Below the pieces are notes generated by a model. The model was not told the origin of the DNA, ran no database searches, and saw nothing but the letters and a program-made list of their open reading frames with translations. Positions 16,263 through 24,059 of a DNA stretch of 64,000 nt are shown here, one piece after another (positions within the stretch are counted from its first letter, which is position 1; each line of letters opens with the position of its first letter). This DNA comes from Occultella kanbiaonis (GTDB taxonomy: Bacteria; Actinomycetota; Actinomycetes; Actinomycetales; Beutenbergiaceae), in the NCBI RefSeq assembly GCF_009708215.1, contig NZ_CP046175.1, forward strand, positions 1,054,001 to 1,118,000. Reading direction: 5' to 3'. Position numbers and translations under genes: made by a program.

Positions 16263-17573
16263 ATGCGTAAGAAGATGACACTCGCGTCCGTGGCCGGCGT
16301 GGCCACGATCACGCTGGCACTGGCCGGCTGCGGTGGCGGCTCCGACCCCACCGACGGCGGAGGTGGCGGGGGCGACGGCGACGACCAGACCCTCACCGTG
16401 TGGGCCTGGGACCCGGCGTTCAACGTCTACGCGATGAACGAAGCGGCGACCATCTACCAGCAGGACAATCCGGACGTCACGGTCGAGGTGATCGAGACGC
16501 CCTGGGAGGACATCCAGACCAAGCTCACGACGCTCGCACAGACGGGTGAACTGGAGGAGCTCCCGGACATCTTCCTGATGCAGAACAACGCGTTCCAGAA
16601 GAACCTGATCAACTACCCCGAACTCTTCACCGCAGTCACCGACTCGGGCATCGACTTCACGGAGTTCCCGGAGTCCGTCGTCGCCTTCTCCACGACCGAG
16701 GGCGACAACTACGGCGTCCCGTTCGACAACGGCGCTGCGGTGTCGGCGCTGCGCACGGACATCCTGGCCGAGGCGGGTTACACGGTCGAGGACTTCACCG
16801 ACATCACCTGGGACGAGTTCATCGCGAACGGGGAGGACATCCTCGCCAAGACGGGCAAGCCGCTGCTGTCCGGCACAGCCGGAGAGTCCGACCTGATCAC
16901 GATGATCCTGCAGAGCACCGGCGCCAGCCTGTTCGACGCCGATGGCAACCCGACGATCACGGACAACGACGCGCTCCTGCAGGCGATCGACGTCTACACC
17001 CGCCTGGTGGAGTCCGGGGTTCTGGTCGAGGTCAACTCGTGGGACGAGTACATCGGCACCTTCGTGAACTCGAACGTCGCGGGGACCATCAACGGTGTCT
17101 GGATCCTGGGTTCGATCCAGACGGCCGCGGACCAGACCGGCCTGTGGAACATCACCAACCTGCCGAGCCTCGAGGGTGTCGGCGAGGCGACGAACTACTC
17201 GGCCAACGGCGGTTCGTCCTGGGTGGTCAGCTCCAACGCGAACACGGAGCTGGCAGCCGACTTCCTCGGCGCCACGTTCGCGGGGTCCACGGAGTTCTAC
17301 GACACGATCCTGCCGTCGTCCGGCGCGATCGCGAACTGGATCCCGGCGAGCGAGTCCGCCGTCTACGCCGAGCCGCACCCGTTCTTCGCCGACCAGCCCG
17401 TCTTCCAGCTCGCCGTCGAGTTCGGCGCGCAGGTGCCGAGTGTCAACACCGGTGCGTACTACTACGAGGGTCGCGACGCCGTCAGCGCCGCGATCACGAA
17501 CATCCTCAACGGTGCCGACCCCGAATCGGCCCTGGCCGAGGCGCAGGCCACCGTCGAGTTCGCGATGCAGTAG
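16263..17573 (+). CDS. Extracellular sugar-binding lipoprotein of an ABC importer
   Basis: This is 436 residues. The N-terminus RKK, a hydrophobic helix and lipobox LALAGC (lipidated Cys 23) mark a lipoprotein anchored outside the membrane, followed by a Gly/Asp-rich linker. The rest is a family 1 solute-binding protein (TLTVWAWDPAFN start, aromatic-rich strands). ATG 16263 is preceded by GAAGGA at 10 bases; the TTG at 16254 is rejected. It feeds the two permeases downstream, with a strong hairpin after the stop. Carbohydrate is the likely ligand, but its identity cannot be told. Confidence 0.93.
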   Translation: MRKKMTLASVAGVATITLALAGCGGGSDPTDGGGGGGDGDDQTLTVWAWDPAFNVYAMNEAATIYQQDNPDVTVEVIETPWEDIQTKLTTLAQTGELEELPDIFLMQNNAFQKNLINYPELFTAVTDSGIDFTEFPESVVAFSTTEGDNYGVPFDNGAAVSALRTDILAEAGYTVEDFTDITWDEFIANGEDILAKTGKPLLSGTAGESDLITMILQSTGASLFDADGNPTITDNDALLQAIDVYTRLVESGVLVEVNSWDEYIGTFVNSNVAGTINGVWILGSIQTAADQTGLWNITNLPSLEGVGEATNYSANGGSSWVVSSNANTELAADFLGATFAGSTEFYDTILPSSGAIANWIPASESAVYAEPHPFFADQPVFQLAVEFGAQVPSVNTGAYYYEGRDAVSAAITNILNGADPESALAEAQATVEFAMQ

Positions 17574-17586
17574 CCGACCCTGCACC

Positions 17587-17613
17587 GAGGGGGCCGGCAG
17601 TGCCGGCCCCCTC
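17587..17613 (+). terminator. Intercistronic hairpin after the binding-protein gene
   Basis: GAGGGGGCCGGC and GCCGGCCCCCTC form a perfect 12-bp stem with loop AGT, between the binding-protein stop and the first permease. Such stems commonly protect the upstream message or attenuate transcription, giving more binding protein than permease. A full stop is unlikely because the permeases have no other obvious promoter. Confidence 0.7.
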
Positions 17614-17636
17614 CGCGAACGAAACGAGGACTCACG

Positions 17637-18590
17637 ATGTCTACCCAACTCACCCCCGTGGCTCCTGCCGCGGACCGTCAGGACGAGCGGCCGCCGTCGG
17701 GCCGCGGCTTCTCGAGCCTGGGCGGGCGGCGCTCACTGACCGGCTGGGTGTTCCTGCTCCCCGCCGCGCTGCTCATCCTGGTGATGAACTTCTGGCCGAT
17801 GTTCCAGGCGTTCATCCTGTCGCTGCAGACCGGGCGCGGCGCCCAGCTGTCCTTCGCCGAGCCGCTCTGGTTCAACTACCAGCGCATGCTGGCCGACCAG
17901 ACGTTCTGGATGACCCTGCGCACCACCCTGCTCTACCTCGTCATCCAGGTGCCGATCATGCTGGTTCTGGCGCTCATCCTGGCCAACATCCTGAACAACC
18001 CGCGGCTGCGATTCAAGGGCATGTGGCGCACCGCGATCTTCCTGCCGTGTGCCGTCTCCCTCGTGTCATACGCGCTCGTGTTCCGGACGATGTTCGCCAC
18101 CGACGGCCTCGTCAACGACGTGCTGACCGGGATGAACCTGATCGACTCGCCGATCAACTGGCTGGGGCAGACCCAGACCGCGCAGTTCGTGATCATCGTC
18201 GGGCTGCTCTGGCGTTGGACCGGCTACAACATGGTCTTCTACCTGGCCGGTCTGCAGAACATCGATCACTCGACCGTGGAGGCGGCAAAGGTCGACGGCG
18301 CCAACAGCGTCAAGACGTTCTGGTACGTCACGCTCCCGCAACTGAAGCCGATGATCCTGCTGACCGCGATCATGTCGACCAACGGGACCATCCAACTCTT
18401 CGACGAGTCGTACAACCTCACCGCGGGCGGGCCCGCGTACACCTCGATGTCCGTGTCGCACTACCTGTACGAGGTGTCCTTCGTGCAGAACCCGAACTTC
18501 GGGTATGCGGCCGCGATCTCCTACGTGATCCTCGTCATCGTCGCGTTGCTCGCGGCCATCCAGCTGAAGGTGGGTGACAAGCGTGACTAG
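17637..18590 (+). CDS. Sugar ABC transporter permease, subunit 1
   Basis: This 317-residue inner-membrane protein is of the MalF/LacF type. A cytoplasmic N-terminus rich in charged residues is followed by about six helices. The conserved cytoplasmic loop EAAKVDGANSVKTFWYVTLP (about residues 216-235) contacts the ATPase. It pairs with the next gene; their coding regions overlap by 8 bases if the second starts at 18583. No ATPase gene is present, so a shared MsiK-type ATPase encoded elsewhere presumably energises it. Confidence 0.93.
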   Translation: MSTQLTPVAPAADRQDERPPSGRGFSSLGGRRSLTGWVFLLPAALLILVMNFWPMFQAFILSLQTGRGAQLSFAEPLWFNYQRMLADQTFWMTLRTTLLYLVIQVPIMLVLALILANILNNPRLRFKGMWRTAIFLPCAVSLVSYALVFRTMFATDGLVNDVLTGMNLIDSPINWLGQTQTAQFVIIVGLLWRWTGYNMVFYLAGLQNIDHSTVEAAKVDGANSVKTFWYVTLPQLKPMILLTAIMSTNGTIQLFDESYNLTAGGPAYTSMSVSHYLYEVSFVQNPNFGYAAAISYVILVIVALLAAIQLKVGDKRD

Positions 18591-19395
18591 GCGTTCGCTG
18601 CGCAGCGTGCCCAGCCTCGTGTTCCTGACTGTGGCCGCGCTCGCTTCGGTCTTCCCGCTGTACTTCATGGTGGTCTCCGCGACCAACACGAGCCAGGACG
18701 TCCTGGGGTCGCGACTGCTGCCGGGCGGGCAGTTGGTGGAGAACCTCAACAAGCTGCTCGCCGCGCAGGACCTCGGCGCCGCGATGTGGAACTCGACGCT
18801 CAACGCGGTCGGCACCACGGCGCTGGCGTTGCTGGTGTGCTCGATCGCCGGGTATGGGTTCGAGGTCTTCCACTCCAGGAACAAGGACCGCCTGATGGGG
18901 GTGCTGCTGCTGGCGATGATGATCCCGTTCGCGGCGACGATGATCCCGCTGTTCCGGATGTTCGCGGACTTCGGACTGACCAGCACAACGATCGCGGTGA
19001 TCCTGCCGGCGATCTCGGTGCCATTCGTCATCCTGCTGTTCCGGCAGGCGGCACGGTCCTTCCCGCACGAGATCGTCGAGGCCGCCAGGATCGACGGGCT
19101 GCGGGAGTTGGGCATCTTCCTGCGTATCTTCATCCCGACGATGCGCTCCACCTATGCCGCGGCGGCGGTCGTCATCTTCATGACCGCGTGGAACAACTTC
19201 CTCTGGCCCAAGGTCATTCTGATCAACGAGGCGTTCCAGACGATGCCGATGCTGATCTCGAACCTGACCTCCGGCTACGTCACGGACTATGGAGTGCTCA
19301 TGCTCGCGGTGCTGTTGACGTCGCTTCCGACGATGGTTCTCTTCCTCGTGCTGCAGCGGGCCTTCGCCCAGGGGATCACCGGCGCCATCAAGTGA
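18583..19395 (+). CDS. Sugar ABC transporter permease, subunit 2
   Basis: This 270-residue MalG/LacG-type membrane protein carries the EAA loop EAARIDGLRELGIFLRIFIPT near residue 170. GTG 18583 overlaps the upstream stop and has AAGGTGGG about 8 bases ahead; GTG 18574 is an in-frame alternative adding three residues. It is the last gene of the importer operon and is followed by a large hairpin shared with the convergent LacI gene. Confidence 0.92.
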   Translation: MTRRSLRSVPSLVFLTVAALASVFPLYFMVVSATNTSQDVLGSRLLPGGQLVENLNKLLAAQDLGAAMWNSTLNAVGTTALALLVCSIAGYGFEVFHSRNKDRLMGVLLLAMMIPFAATMIPLFRMFADFGLTSTTIAVILPAISVPFVILLFRQAARSFPHEIVEAARIDGLRELGIFLRIFIPTMRSTYAAAAVVIFMTAWNNFLWPKVILINEAFQTMPMLISNLTSGYVTDYGVLMLAVLLTSLPTMVLFLVLQRAFAQGITGAIK

Positions 19396-19400
19396 GGATC

Positions 19401-19443
19401 GTCGTCCGCCCGCTCCACCGTGCTGAGGTTACGGGCGGGCGAC
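19401..19443. terminator. Bidirectional terminator between permease and LacI
   Basis: GTCGTCCGCCCG (19401-19412) pairs with CGGGCGGGCGAC (19432-19443), 12 positions with one G-U wobble and a 19-base loop. It lies between two convergent stop codons, so it can serve both. Confidence 0.65.
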
Positions 19444-19455
19444 TTCCTCGCGCGC

Positions 19456-20463
19456 TCAGCCGGGTGCGGGGCCCGTGGACTCCCGCCACACGACCGTGCC
19501 GATCGGGTCGTCGTCGGCCGGGTCCGGTCGGTCGTTGAGTGCGGCGAGCAGTCGGGTGATCGCCCGCCCGCCGAGGCGTTCGTGATCCATGATCACCGTC
19601 GTGATGGTTGGCGACAGGATGGCACCCAGGGTGTGGTTGTCCCAGCCGGTGATGCTCACGTCCTCCGGTACCCGCCAGCCGCGGGCGAACGCACCCCGGA
19701 GCGCGCCGGCGGCGACGACGTCATTGCCGGCGATCACGGCCGTGGCCGCGCCCGCGGGCAGATCACGCATCGCCTGCTCGGCGGGTTCGGCGTGCCAGTC
19801 GCAGTCGATGACGCCGTACGAATGCAGGCCGAGCCGCTCGATGGTGGCCAGGTACAGGTCCCGCCGGCGCCGGGCGGACGTGTGGTCGTAGTTGCCGGCG
19901 AGGTGCACGAACCTCTGGTGACCGAGCGCGGCGAGCTTCTCGATGAGTTCAACGATCGGCGCCGCTTCGGCGAGTTCTCCGATGCTGCGCATCCGGGCGT
20001 CGTACTCGGCCGAGATCACGATCGGTGTCCGGTCGCTGCGGCGCCGGGTCGACTCGGGAAGCGGCATCAGCGAGGCGATGCCCTCGAACAGACCCGACTC
20101 GGCGAGCTCGAGCACGCGCCAGGTGCGCTCGTCGACCGGTCCGCCGAGGGTGACGACGTCGAGGATGTAGCCGGCCTCGTGAGCGACGGTCGTTGCACCG
20201 GCGAGCACCTCGAGGGAACTCACGGCGGTACCCGTCGGCAGGATGAATGCGAGCCGGCCGGTCTTGCGCCCTCGCATCGCCCGGGCCACCAGGTTCGGGC
20301 GGTAGTCGAGCTGATCGATCGCGGTGCGGATACGGACCTGGGACTGCGGGCCGACCCGGGGATCGTCGTGGAGGAATCGCGAGACGGTCTGATGGGAGAC
20401 ACCGGCGAGTCTGGCCACCTCGCGGATCGTCGGTCGCCGGGTCCCGGGTGCGCTCTCGCTCAC
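19456..20463 (-). CDS. LacI-family transcriptional regulator (oxidoreductase/mutarotase locus)
   Basis: This 335-residue repressor has HTH IREVARLAGVSHQTVSRFLHD starting near residue 13 and hinge PNLVARAMRG. The effector-binding domain includes GNDVVAAGALRG and GWDNHTLGAILSP. GTG 20463 is preceded by AGGAGG at 6 bases, so the longer upstream frame is not used. It is divergent from a Gfo/Idh-family oxidoreductase and a rhamnose mutarotase-like gene, which it likely controls through the ATGACCGGTCAT palindrome in the spacer. Confidence 0.92.
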   Translation of the reverse strand: MSESAPGTRRPTIREVARLAGVSHQTVSRFLHDDPRVGPQSQVRIRTAIDQLDYRPNLVARAMRGRKTGRLAFILPTGTAVSSLEVLAGATTVAHEAGYILDVVTLGGPVDERTWRVLELAESGLFEGIASLMPLPESTRRRSDRTPIVISAEYDARMRSIGELAEAAPIVELIEKLAALGHQRFVHLAGNYDHTSARRRRDLYLATIERLGLHSYGVIDCDWHAEPAEQAMRDLPAGAATAVIAGNDVVAAGALRGAFARGWRVPEDVSITGWDNHTLGAILSPTITTVIMDHERLGGRAITRLLAALNDRPDPADDDPIGTVVWRESTGPAPG

Positions 20464-20532
20464 GTCCGGCCTCCTCGGCACCTGTGGTTCCGATCCCGCG
20501 CCGATGCGCAGCCCTGGTTCACTCGAACGGTA

Positions 20533-20544
20533 ATGACCGGTCAT
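20533..20544. promoter_or_regulatory. Palindromic operator ATGACCGGTCAT
   Basis: A perfect 12-bp dyad lies 70 bp upstream of the LacI start, in the spacer of the divergent pair. It is the best candidate operator for that LacI protein. Confidence 0.55.
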
Positions 20545-20691
20545 ACAGACCGTCAACCCGCCGCGTCCACAGACTCCGAGTGTGGCTCGCCGGGGTGCCC
20601 CGTCTGAGCGCCTCAATCGTTGGAGAATCAACGTTCGGAGCCGATCGGGATCCGGATTCGTGACCACTGCCCGGACACTTCACCGCCTTGG

Positions 20692-20720
20692 TTGACCCTC
20701 GTGTGACCGTGCGCATAACA
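20692..20720 (+). promoter_or_regulatory. Sigma70-type promoter for the oxidoreductase operon
   Basis: TTGACC (20692-20697) is followed after 17 bp by ATAACA (20715-20720), giving a leader of about 80 bases to ATG 20807. The spacing and both boxes are good for a housekeeping actinobacterial promoter. Confidence 0.6.
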
Positions 20721-20806
20721 TCGTGCCGCACGTTCGTCGTACCCAGAGCCGGGGCCCGTTCGTCCTGGTGCCCGTTTCGAACACGCCACAGACCCAGGAG
20801 AGCCGA

Positions 20807-22219
20807 ATGACCAGCCGCCGTTACGCCGTCGCCGGTACCGGACACCGCGCCAGGATGTATGTGAACGCCCTCACCGGGGTACACGCCGACGCCGGCGAGA
20901 TCGTCGCGTGGTGCGAGCCGAACCCGGGGCGCGCACAGTTCCACGCCGAGGCCGTGGCCCGAGACCTCGGCCGTGCGGTGGACATCCCCCGTTACGAGCC
21001 CGCGGACCTGGAGACCATGATCGCCGAGCGTGATGTCGACGTCGTCGTCGTCACGGCACCCGACCACGCCCATGCCGACCTCGTCACCCGCGCCCTCCGC
21101 GCAGGCGCGGACGTGGTCGTGGAGAAGCCGCTGACCACGACGGCCGAGGGGTGCCGGGCGATCACGAGCGCCGTCGAGGAGACCGGGCGGTCTCTCATCA
21201 TGACGTTCAACTACCGGTACGCCCCGCGGAACTCGAGCCTGCGCGAGGTGATCGCCTCCGGCGAGATCGGCGACGTGACCTCGGTCCACTTCGAGTGGGT
21301 GCTGGACACCGTGCATGGTGCGGACTACTTCCGACGGTGGCACCGGGACAAGGCGAACTCGGGCGGTCTGCTCATCCACAAGTCCTCACACCACTTCGAT
21401 CTGGTCAACTGGTGGCTGCAGGACGCGCCGCGCCGCGTGTACGCCTCCGGTGGGCTGAAGTTCTACGGGCCCGACGGCGCCGGCGCGGCTGAGGCTGGCC
21501 CGCGTCCCAGCCGTGGGAGCGAGGCCGAGCCCGGTGACCGCTGGTCCATCGACCTCGCCGGCGAGCCGACCCTGAAGGCCCTCTACCTCGACTCCGAGCA
21601 CCACGACGGCTATGTCCGTGACCAGGACGTGTTCGCCCCGGGCATCACCATCGAGGACAACCTCGCGCTCGTGGTCGACTACCGCCGCGGGGCGATGCTC
21701 ACCTACTCGCTGAACGCCCACTCGCCGTGGGAGGGGTACCGGGTCAGCGTGAACGGCACCAAGGGCCGGGCCGAACTCCAGGTCGTCGAGCGCGGCGCGG
21801 TCCAGACCGACGCCAACGGAGACGCCGTCGTGGACCCCAGCGCCAAGCCCGAGGTCGGTGGCGGCGACGAGCTGCGGCCCCGCGGTGACCGCCTGATCGT
21901 CCAGAAGCACTGGCAGGAGGCTTACGAGTACCGGATCCCGGAAGGCATCGGTGGGCACGGCGGCGGAGACGCGATCCTGCTCCGCGACGTGTTCGACGGC
22001 TCCGGCGAGGACCCGCTTGGCCGTCGCGCCGGCTACCTCGACGGCGTCCGCGCGGTGAGCGTGGGCATCGCCGGGAACATCTCGCTCGCCTCGGGCGGCC
22101 CGGTCATCGTCGACGAACTGGACCTCGGTGTGGACGTGGGCACCGGGCTGGGTGACGCCGGACCGGATGCCGTTGTGGACGCCGGTGCCGCGGAGGCGGT
22201 CGGCGGGGGAGTGGCCTGA
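20807..22219 (+). CDS. Gfo/Idh/MocA-family sugar oxidoreductase
   Basis: This 470-residue NAD(P)-dependent dehydrogenase has an N-terminal Rossmann fold opening YAVAGTGHRARMYV, the EKP motif in VVEKPLTTTAEG near residue 108, and a long C-terminal alpha/beta domain with HKSSHHFDLVNWWL. ATG 20807 has AGGAG upstream. Its stop overlaps the start of the mutarotase-like gene, so the pair is co-translated. It likely oxidises a sugar (perhaps a deoxy-sugar, given its partner) or a derivative. It is longer than many family members, with an insertion around residues 225-245. Confidence 0.9.
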   Translation: MTSRRYAVAGTGHRARMYVNALTGVHADAGEIVAWCEPNPGRAQFHAEAVARDLGRAVDIPRYEPADLETMIAERDVDVVVVTAPDHAHADLVTRALRAGADVVVEKPLTTTAEGCRAITSAVEETGRSLIMTFNYRYAPRNSSLREVIASGEIGDVTSVHFEWVLDTVHGADYFRRWHRDKANSGGLLIHKSSHHFDLVNWWLQDAPRRVYASGGLKFYGPDGAGAAEAGPRPSRGSEAEPGDRWSIDLAGEPTLKALYLDSEHHDGYVRDQDVFAPGITIEDNLALVVDYRRGAMLTYSLNAHSPWEGYRVSVNGTKGRAELQVVERGAVQTDANGDAVVDPSAKPEVGGGDELRPRGDRLIVQKHWQEAYEYRIPEGIGGHGGGDAILLRDVFDGSGEDPLGRRAGYLDGVRAVSVGIAGNISLASGGPVIVDELDLGVDVGTGLGDAGPDAVVDAGAAEAVGGGVA

Positions 22220-22575
22220 TGCCCCGTGTCTGCTTCATCTCCCGAGTCCGACCGGACCGCCTCGACGCCTACCGGGAGGCCCACGCGCAGGTGTGGCCGG
22301 AGATGCTCGAGGCCCTGCGGGACACGGGCTGGCGGGACTACTCGCTGTACCTGTCCGACGACGGTCTGCTCGTCGGGCACCTGGAGACCGACGACTATGC
22401 CGCCGCCCAGGAGGCGATGACCCGCACCGCCGTCAACCCCCGCTGGCAGGCCGCGATGAGCCAGTTCTTCGTGGACCCGGGCAACCCGGACGAGGGCTTC
22501 CAGATCCTCGACGAGGTCTTCCACCTCGAGGACCAGCTCCGCGCGAACGGACTACCCACCCGCCCCACGCCCTGA
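22219..22575 (+). CDS. L-rhamnose mutarotase-like protein
   Basis: This is 118 residues, a dimeric ferredoxin-like fold (RhaM/RhaU, DUF718 family). The hallmark REAHAQVWPEM contains the conserved His, and a Tyr/Trp-rich stretch DYSLYLSDDGLLVGHLE follows. It would interconvert alpha and beta anomers of rhamnose or a related sugar. It overlaps the oxidoreductase stop by one base. No rhamnose isomerase, kinase or aldolase is nearby, which points to an oxidative route or another sugar. Confidence 0.9.
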   Translation: MPRVCFISRVRPDRLDAYREAHAQVWPEMLEALRDTGWRDYSLYLSDDGLLVGHLETDDYAAAQEAMTRTAVNPRWQAAMSQFFVDPGNPDEGFQILDEVFHLEDQLRANGLPTRPTP

Positions 22576-22612
22576 CCCAACCGCCCCTACCCGGCGCCCG
22601 GACCCGACCACC

Positions 22613-22663
22613 CGACCGACCACCCTGACCCGACCACCTGACCCGACCATCTGACCCGGCGCC
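22613..22663. repeat. Short degenerate tandem repeat (CTGACCCGACCA unit)
   Basis: Three to four imperfect copies of a 13-14 bp unit (ACCCTGACCCGACC, ACCTGACCCGACC, ATCTGACCCGGC) lie after the mutarotase stop. The unit is C-rich on this strand. It has no spacer structure and is not CRISPR-like. Confidence 0.5.
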
Positions 22664-22740
22664 TTCGACTTAGTCGGATCGCCCTCGACCTAGCCCTCGC
22701 GGACTCACTGGGTCGGCGGCTCCGGGACTAGCTGGGCGAG
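22664..22740. repeat. CTAG-containing repeat cluster, left of AbiEi gene
   Basis: Elements CTTCGACTTAGTC (22664), TCGACCTAGCC (22684) and GGGACTAGCTGG (22724) cluster here. Similar elements in inverted orientation lie right of the AbiEi-like gene. CTAG is normally scarce in such GC-rich genomes. Confidence 0.5.
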
Positions 22741-22849
22741 GGGCAGCCGCGAGGGCCTCTCCAGGTGGGCGCATCGTCCCGTTCGGCGGGGCAGAGGGGT
22801 CTGTCCACAGGGGGCTCCGCGTGCAGCGGCGGCACGTCACCCTGGGTGC

Positions 22850-23881
22850 ATGCCCGCTGACATCCCCGCCCCACCGGAACTGCCGGTCGTGCACCTGACC
22901 AGCGAGCTCACGCAGGCGCGGCTCTCCCAGTTGAGGTCTACCGGCGACCTGCGGCGGGTGCGGCGCGGCGCCTACGTGCAGATCGCCGCGTCGGATCCGC
23001 CGTGGCGGCGCCGGGAGACCATGATGCTCGCCCGGTGCGTGGCGATCGCCCGGACAGCCTCTGCGACATACGCGTTCAGCCATGTCAGCGCTGCGCTCAT
23101 CCACGGCTGCCCGATCTGGACACCCGAACCTGCCGCACACCTGACGCAGACCGTGACCCCCAGCGTGCGACCCGGTACGGATGTGCGCCGACATGTGTCC
23201 CGGGTCCCCGCGGACGAACTGACCCGGATCCGTGGCCTGCCGGTCACCACGCTCGAACGCACGGTTCTGGACTGCATCCGGAACCTGCATCCCCGGGACG
23301 GACTGGTGATCGCCGACGCGGCGATGCGAATCTCGATCCGGCCCGACCGCCGCCACCGCGAGGCGTACGCCGAGAAGATCGAGGAACTACGCAATCGGCT
23401 CCTTGCCAGACTGGAGCGTCCGGACATGGCGAGGGGGCGCCGTCGGGCTCGCGCCGTGCTCCGTGCCGCGGATCCGTACGCCGAGTCGGCCGCCGAGTCG
23501 GTGCTGCGATGGATCGCGGTCTCCCGTGGGCTCCGGCGCCCCACGACCCAGTATCCGATCGAAACGCACGAGGGCCTGTTCTACAGCGATATGGCCTGGG
23601 TGTTCCGGAGGGCGTACAGCGATGGGTCTCCAGGGCCCTCACTGGTGCTGCACGCCGAGTTCGATGGCCAGGGCAAGTACGGAGAGGACGCCCCCCGAGC
23701 CCTGGCGGCGGTCCGTGCCGAGAAGGTACGCGAGGATGCGATCCGCGAGGTCAGTGGCCCAATGGTGCGATTCACGCGGCCGGCCCTCGACGATCCGGTG
23801 GCGGTCTTCGCCCGCCTCACCAAGCACGTCACTCGGAAGTACGTGCTGACCCTGCGCGCCGACCCCGACCTGCACGGCTGA
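22850..23881 (+). CDS. Orphan AbiEi-like antitoxin-domain protein
   Basis: This 343-residue protein has an N-terminal winged-helix AbiEi-type module (LTQARLSQLRSTGDLRRVRRGAYV, about residues 20-45) and the region ATYAFSHVSAALIHGCPIW. A C-terminal half with PYAESAAESVLRWIAVSRGL and DMAWVFRR resembles the DUF559/Vsr-like nuclease-fold tail seen in many actinobacterial members. Real AbiE systems pair the antitoxin with an AbiEii nucleotidyltransferase; none is present on either side. It may be a solitary regulator. The gene is flanked by CTAG-containing repeats, possibly its binding sites. Confidence 0.8.
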   Translation: MPADIPAPPELPVVHLTSELTQARLSQLRSTGDLRRVRRGAYVQIAASDPPWRRRETMMLARCVAIARTASATYAFSHVSAALIHGCPIWTPEPAAHLTQTVTPSVRPGTDVRRHVSRVPADELTRIRGLPVTTLERTVLDCIRNLHPRDGLVIADAAMRISIRPDRRHREAYAEKIEELRNRLLARLERPDMARGRRRARAVLRAADPYAESAAESVLRWIAVSRGLRRPTTQYPIETHEGLFYSDMAWVFRRAYSDGSPGPSLVLHAEFDGQGKYGEDAPRALAAVRAEKVREDAIREVSGPMVRFTRPALDDPVAVFARLTKHVTRKYVLTLRADPDLHG

Positions 23882-23893
23882 GACGTCGGGGCA

Positions 23894-23972
23894 GCCGCCG
23901 AGTTAGTCCTGGGGGCTTCGAGACAGGTGGAAGTCTCCCACTAGGTCGGGGGTTTGGGGACTAGGTCGAAGA
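23894..23972. repeat. CTAG-containing repeat cluster, right of AbiEi gene
   Basis: Elements GAGTTAGTCC (23900), CCACTAGGTCGG (23938) and GGACTAGGTCGAAG (23958) mirror the left cluster. The last is the reverse complement of CTTCGACCTAGTCC, matching the left CTTCGACTTAGTC at 12 of 13 positions. The gene thus sits between inverted repeats. Confidence 0.5.
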
Positions 23973-24059
23973 CCGGGCCGTCGGGGCCCTCGATCCTCCC
24001 GTGCGGTCGGGCGCCGAAGTGCCCGGACAGGGGCGCGGCCGCAGGGTAGGTTCGCTTCC

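Larger units (their letters stand above)
20464..20806. other. Regulatory spacer of the divergent LacI/oxidoreductase pair
   Basis: These 343 bp without a gene hold the operator-like palindrome at 20533 and a good promoter at 20692. Everything else is GC-rich leader without recognisable RNA structure. Confidence 0.5.

Noticed and set aside
16006-16278. Small plus-strand frames in the leader of the sugar-binding protein gene
   Set aside because: No ribosome site, no recognisable sequence, and two overlapping frames are equally open.
22573-22740. Possible CRISPR-like repeats
   Set aside because: Units are short, degenerate and contiguous, with no regular spacers and no cas genes.
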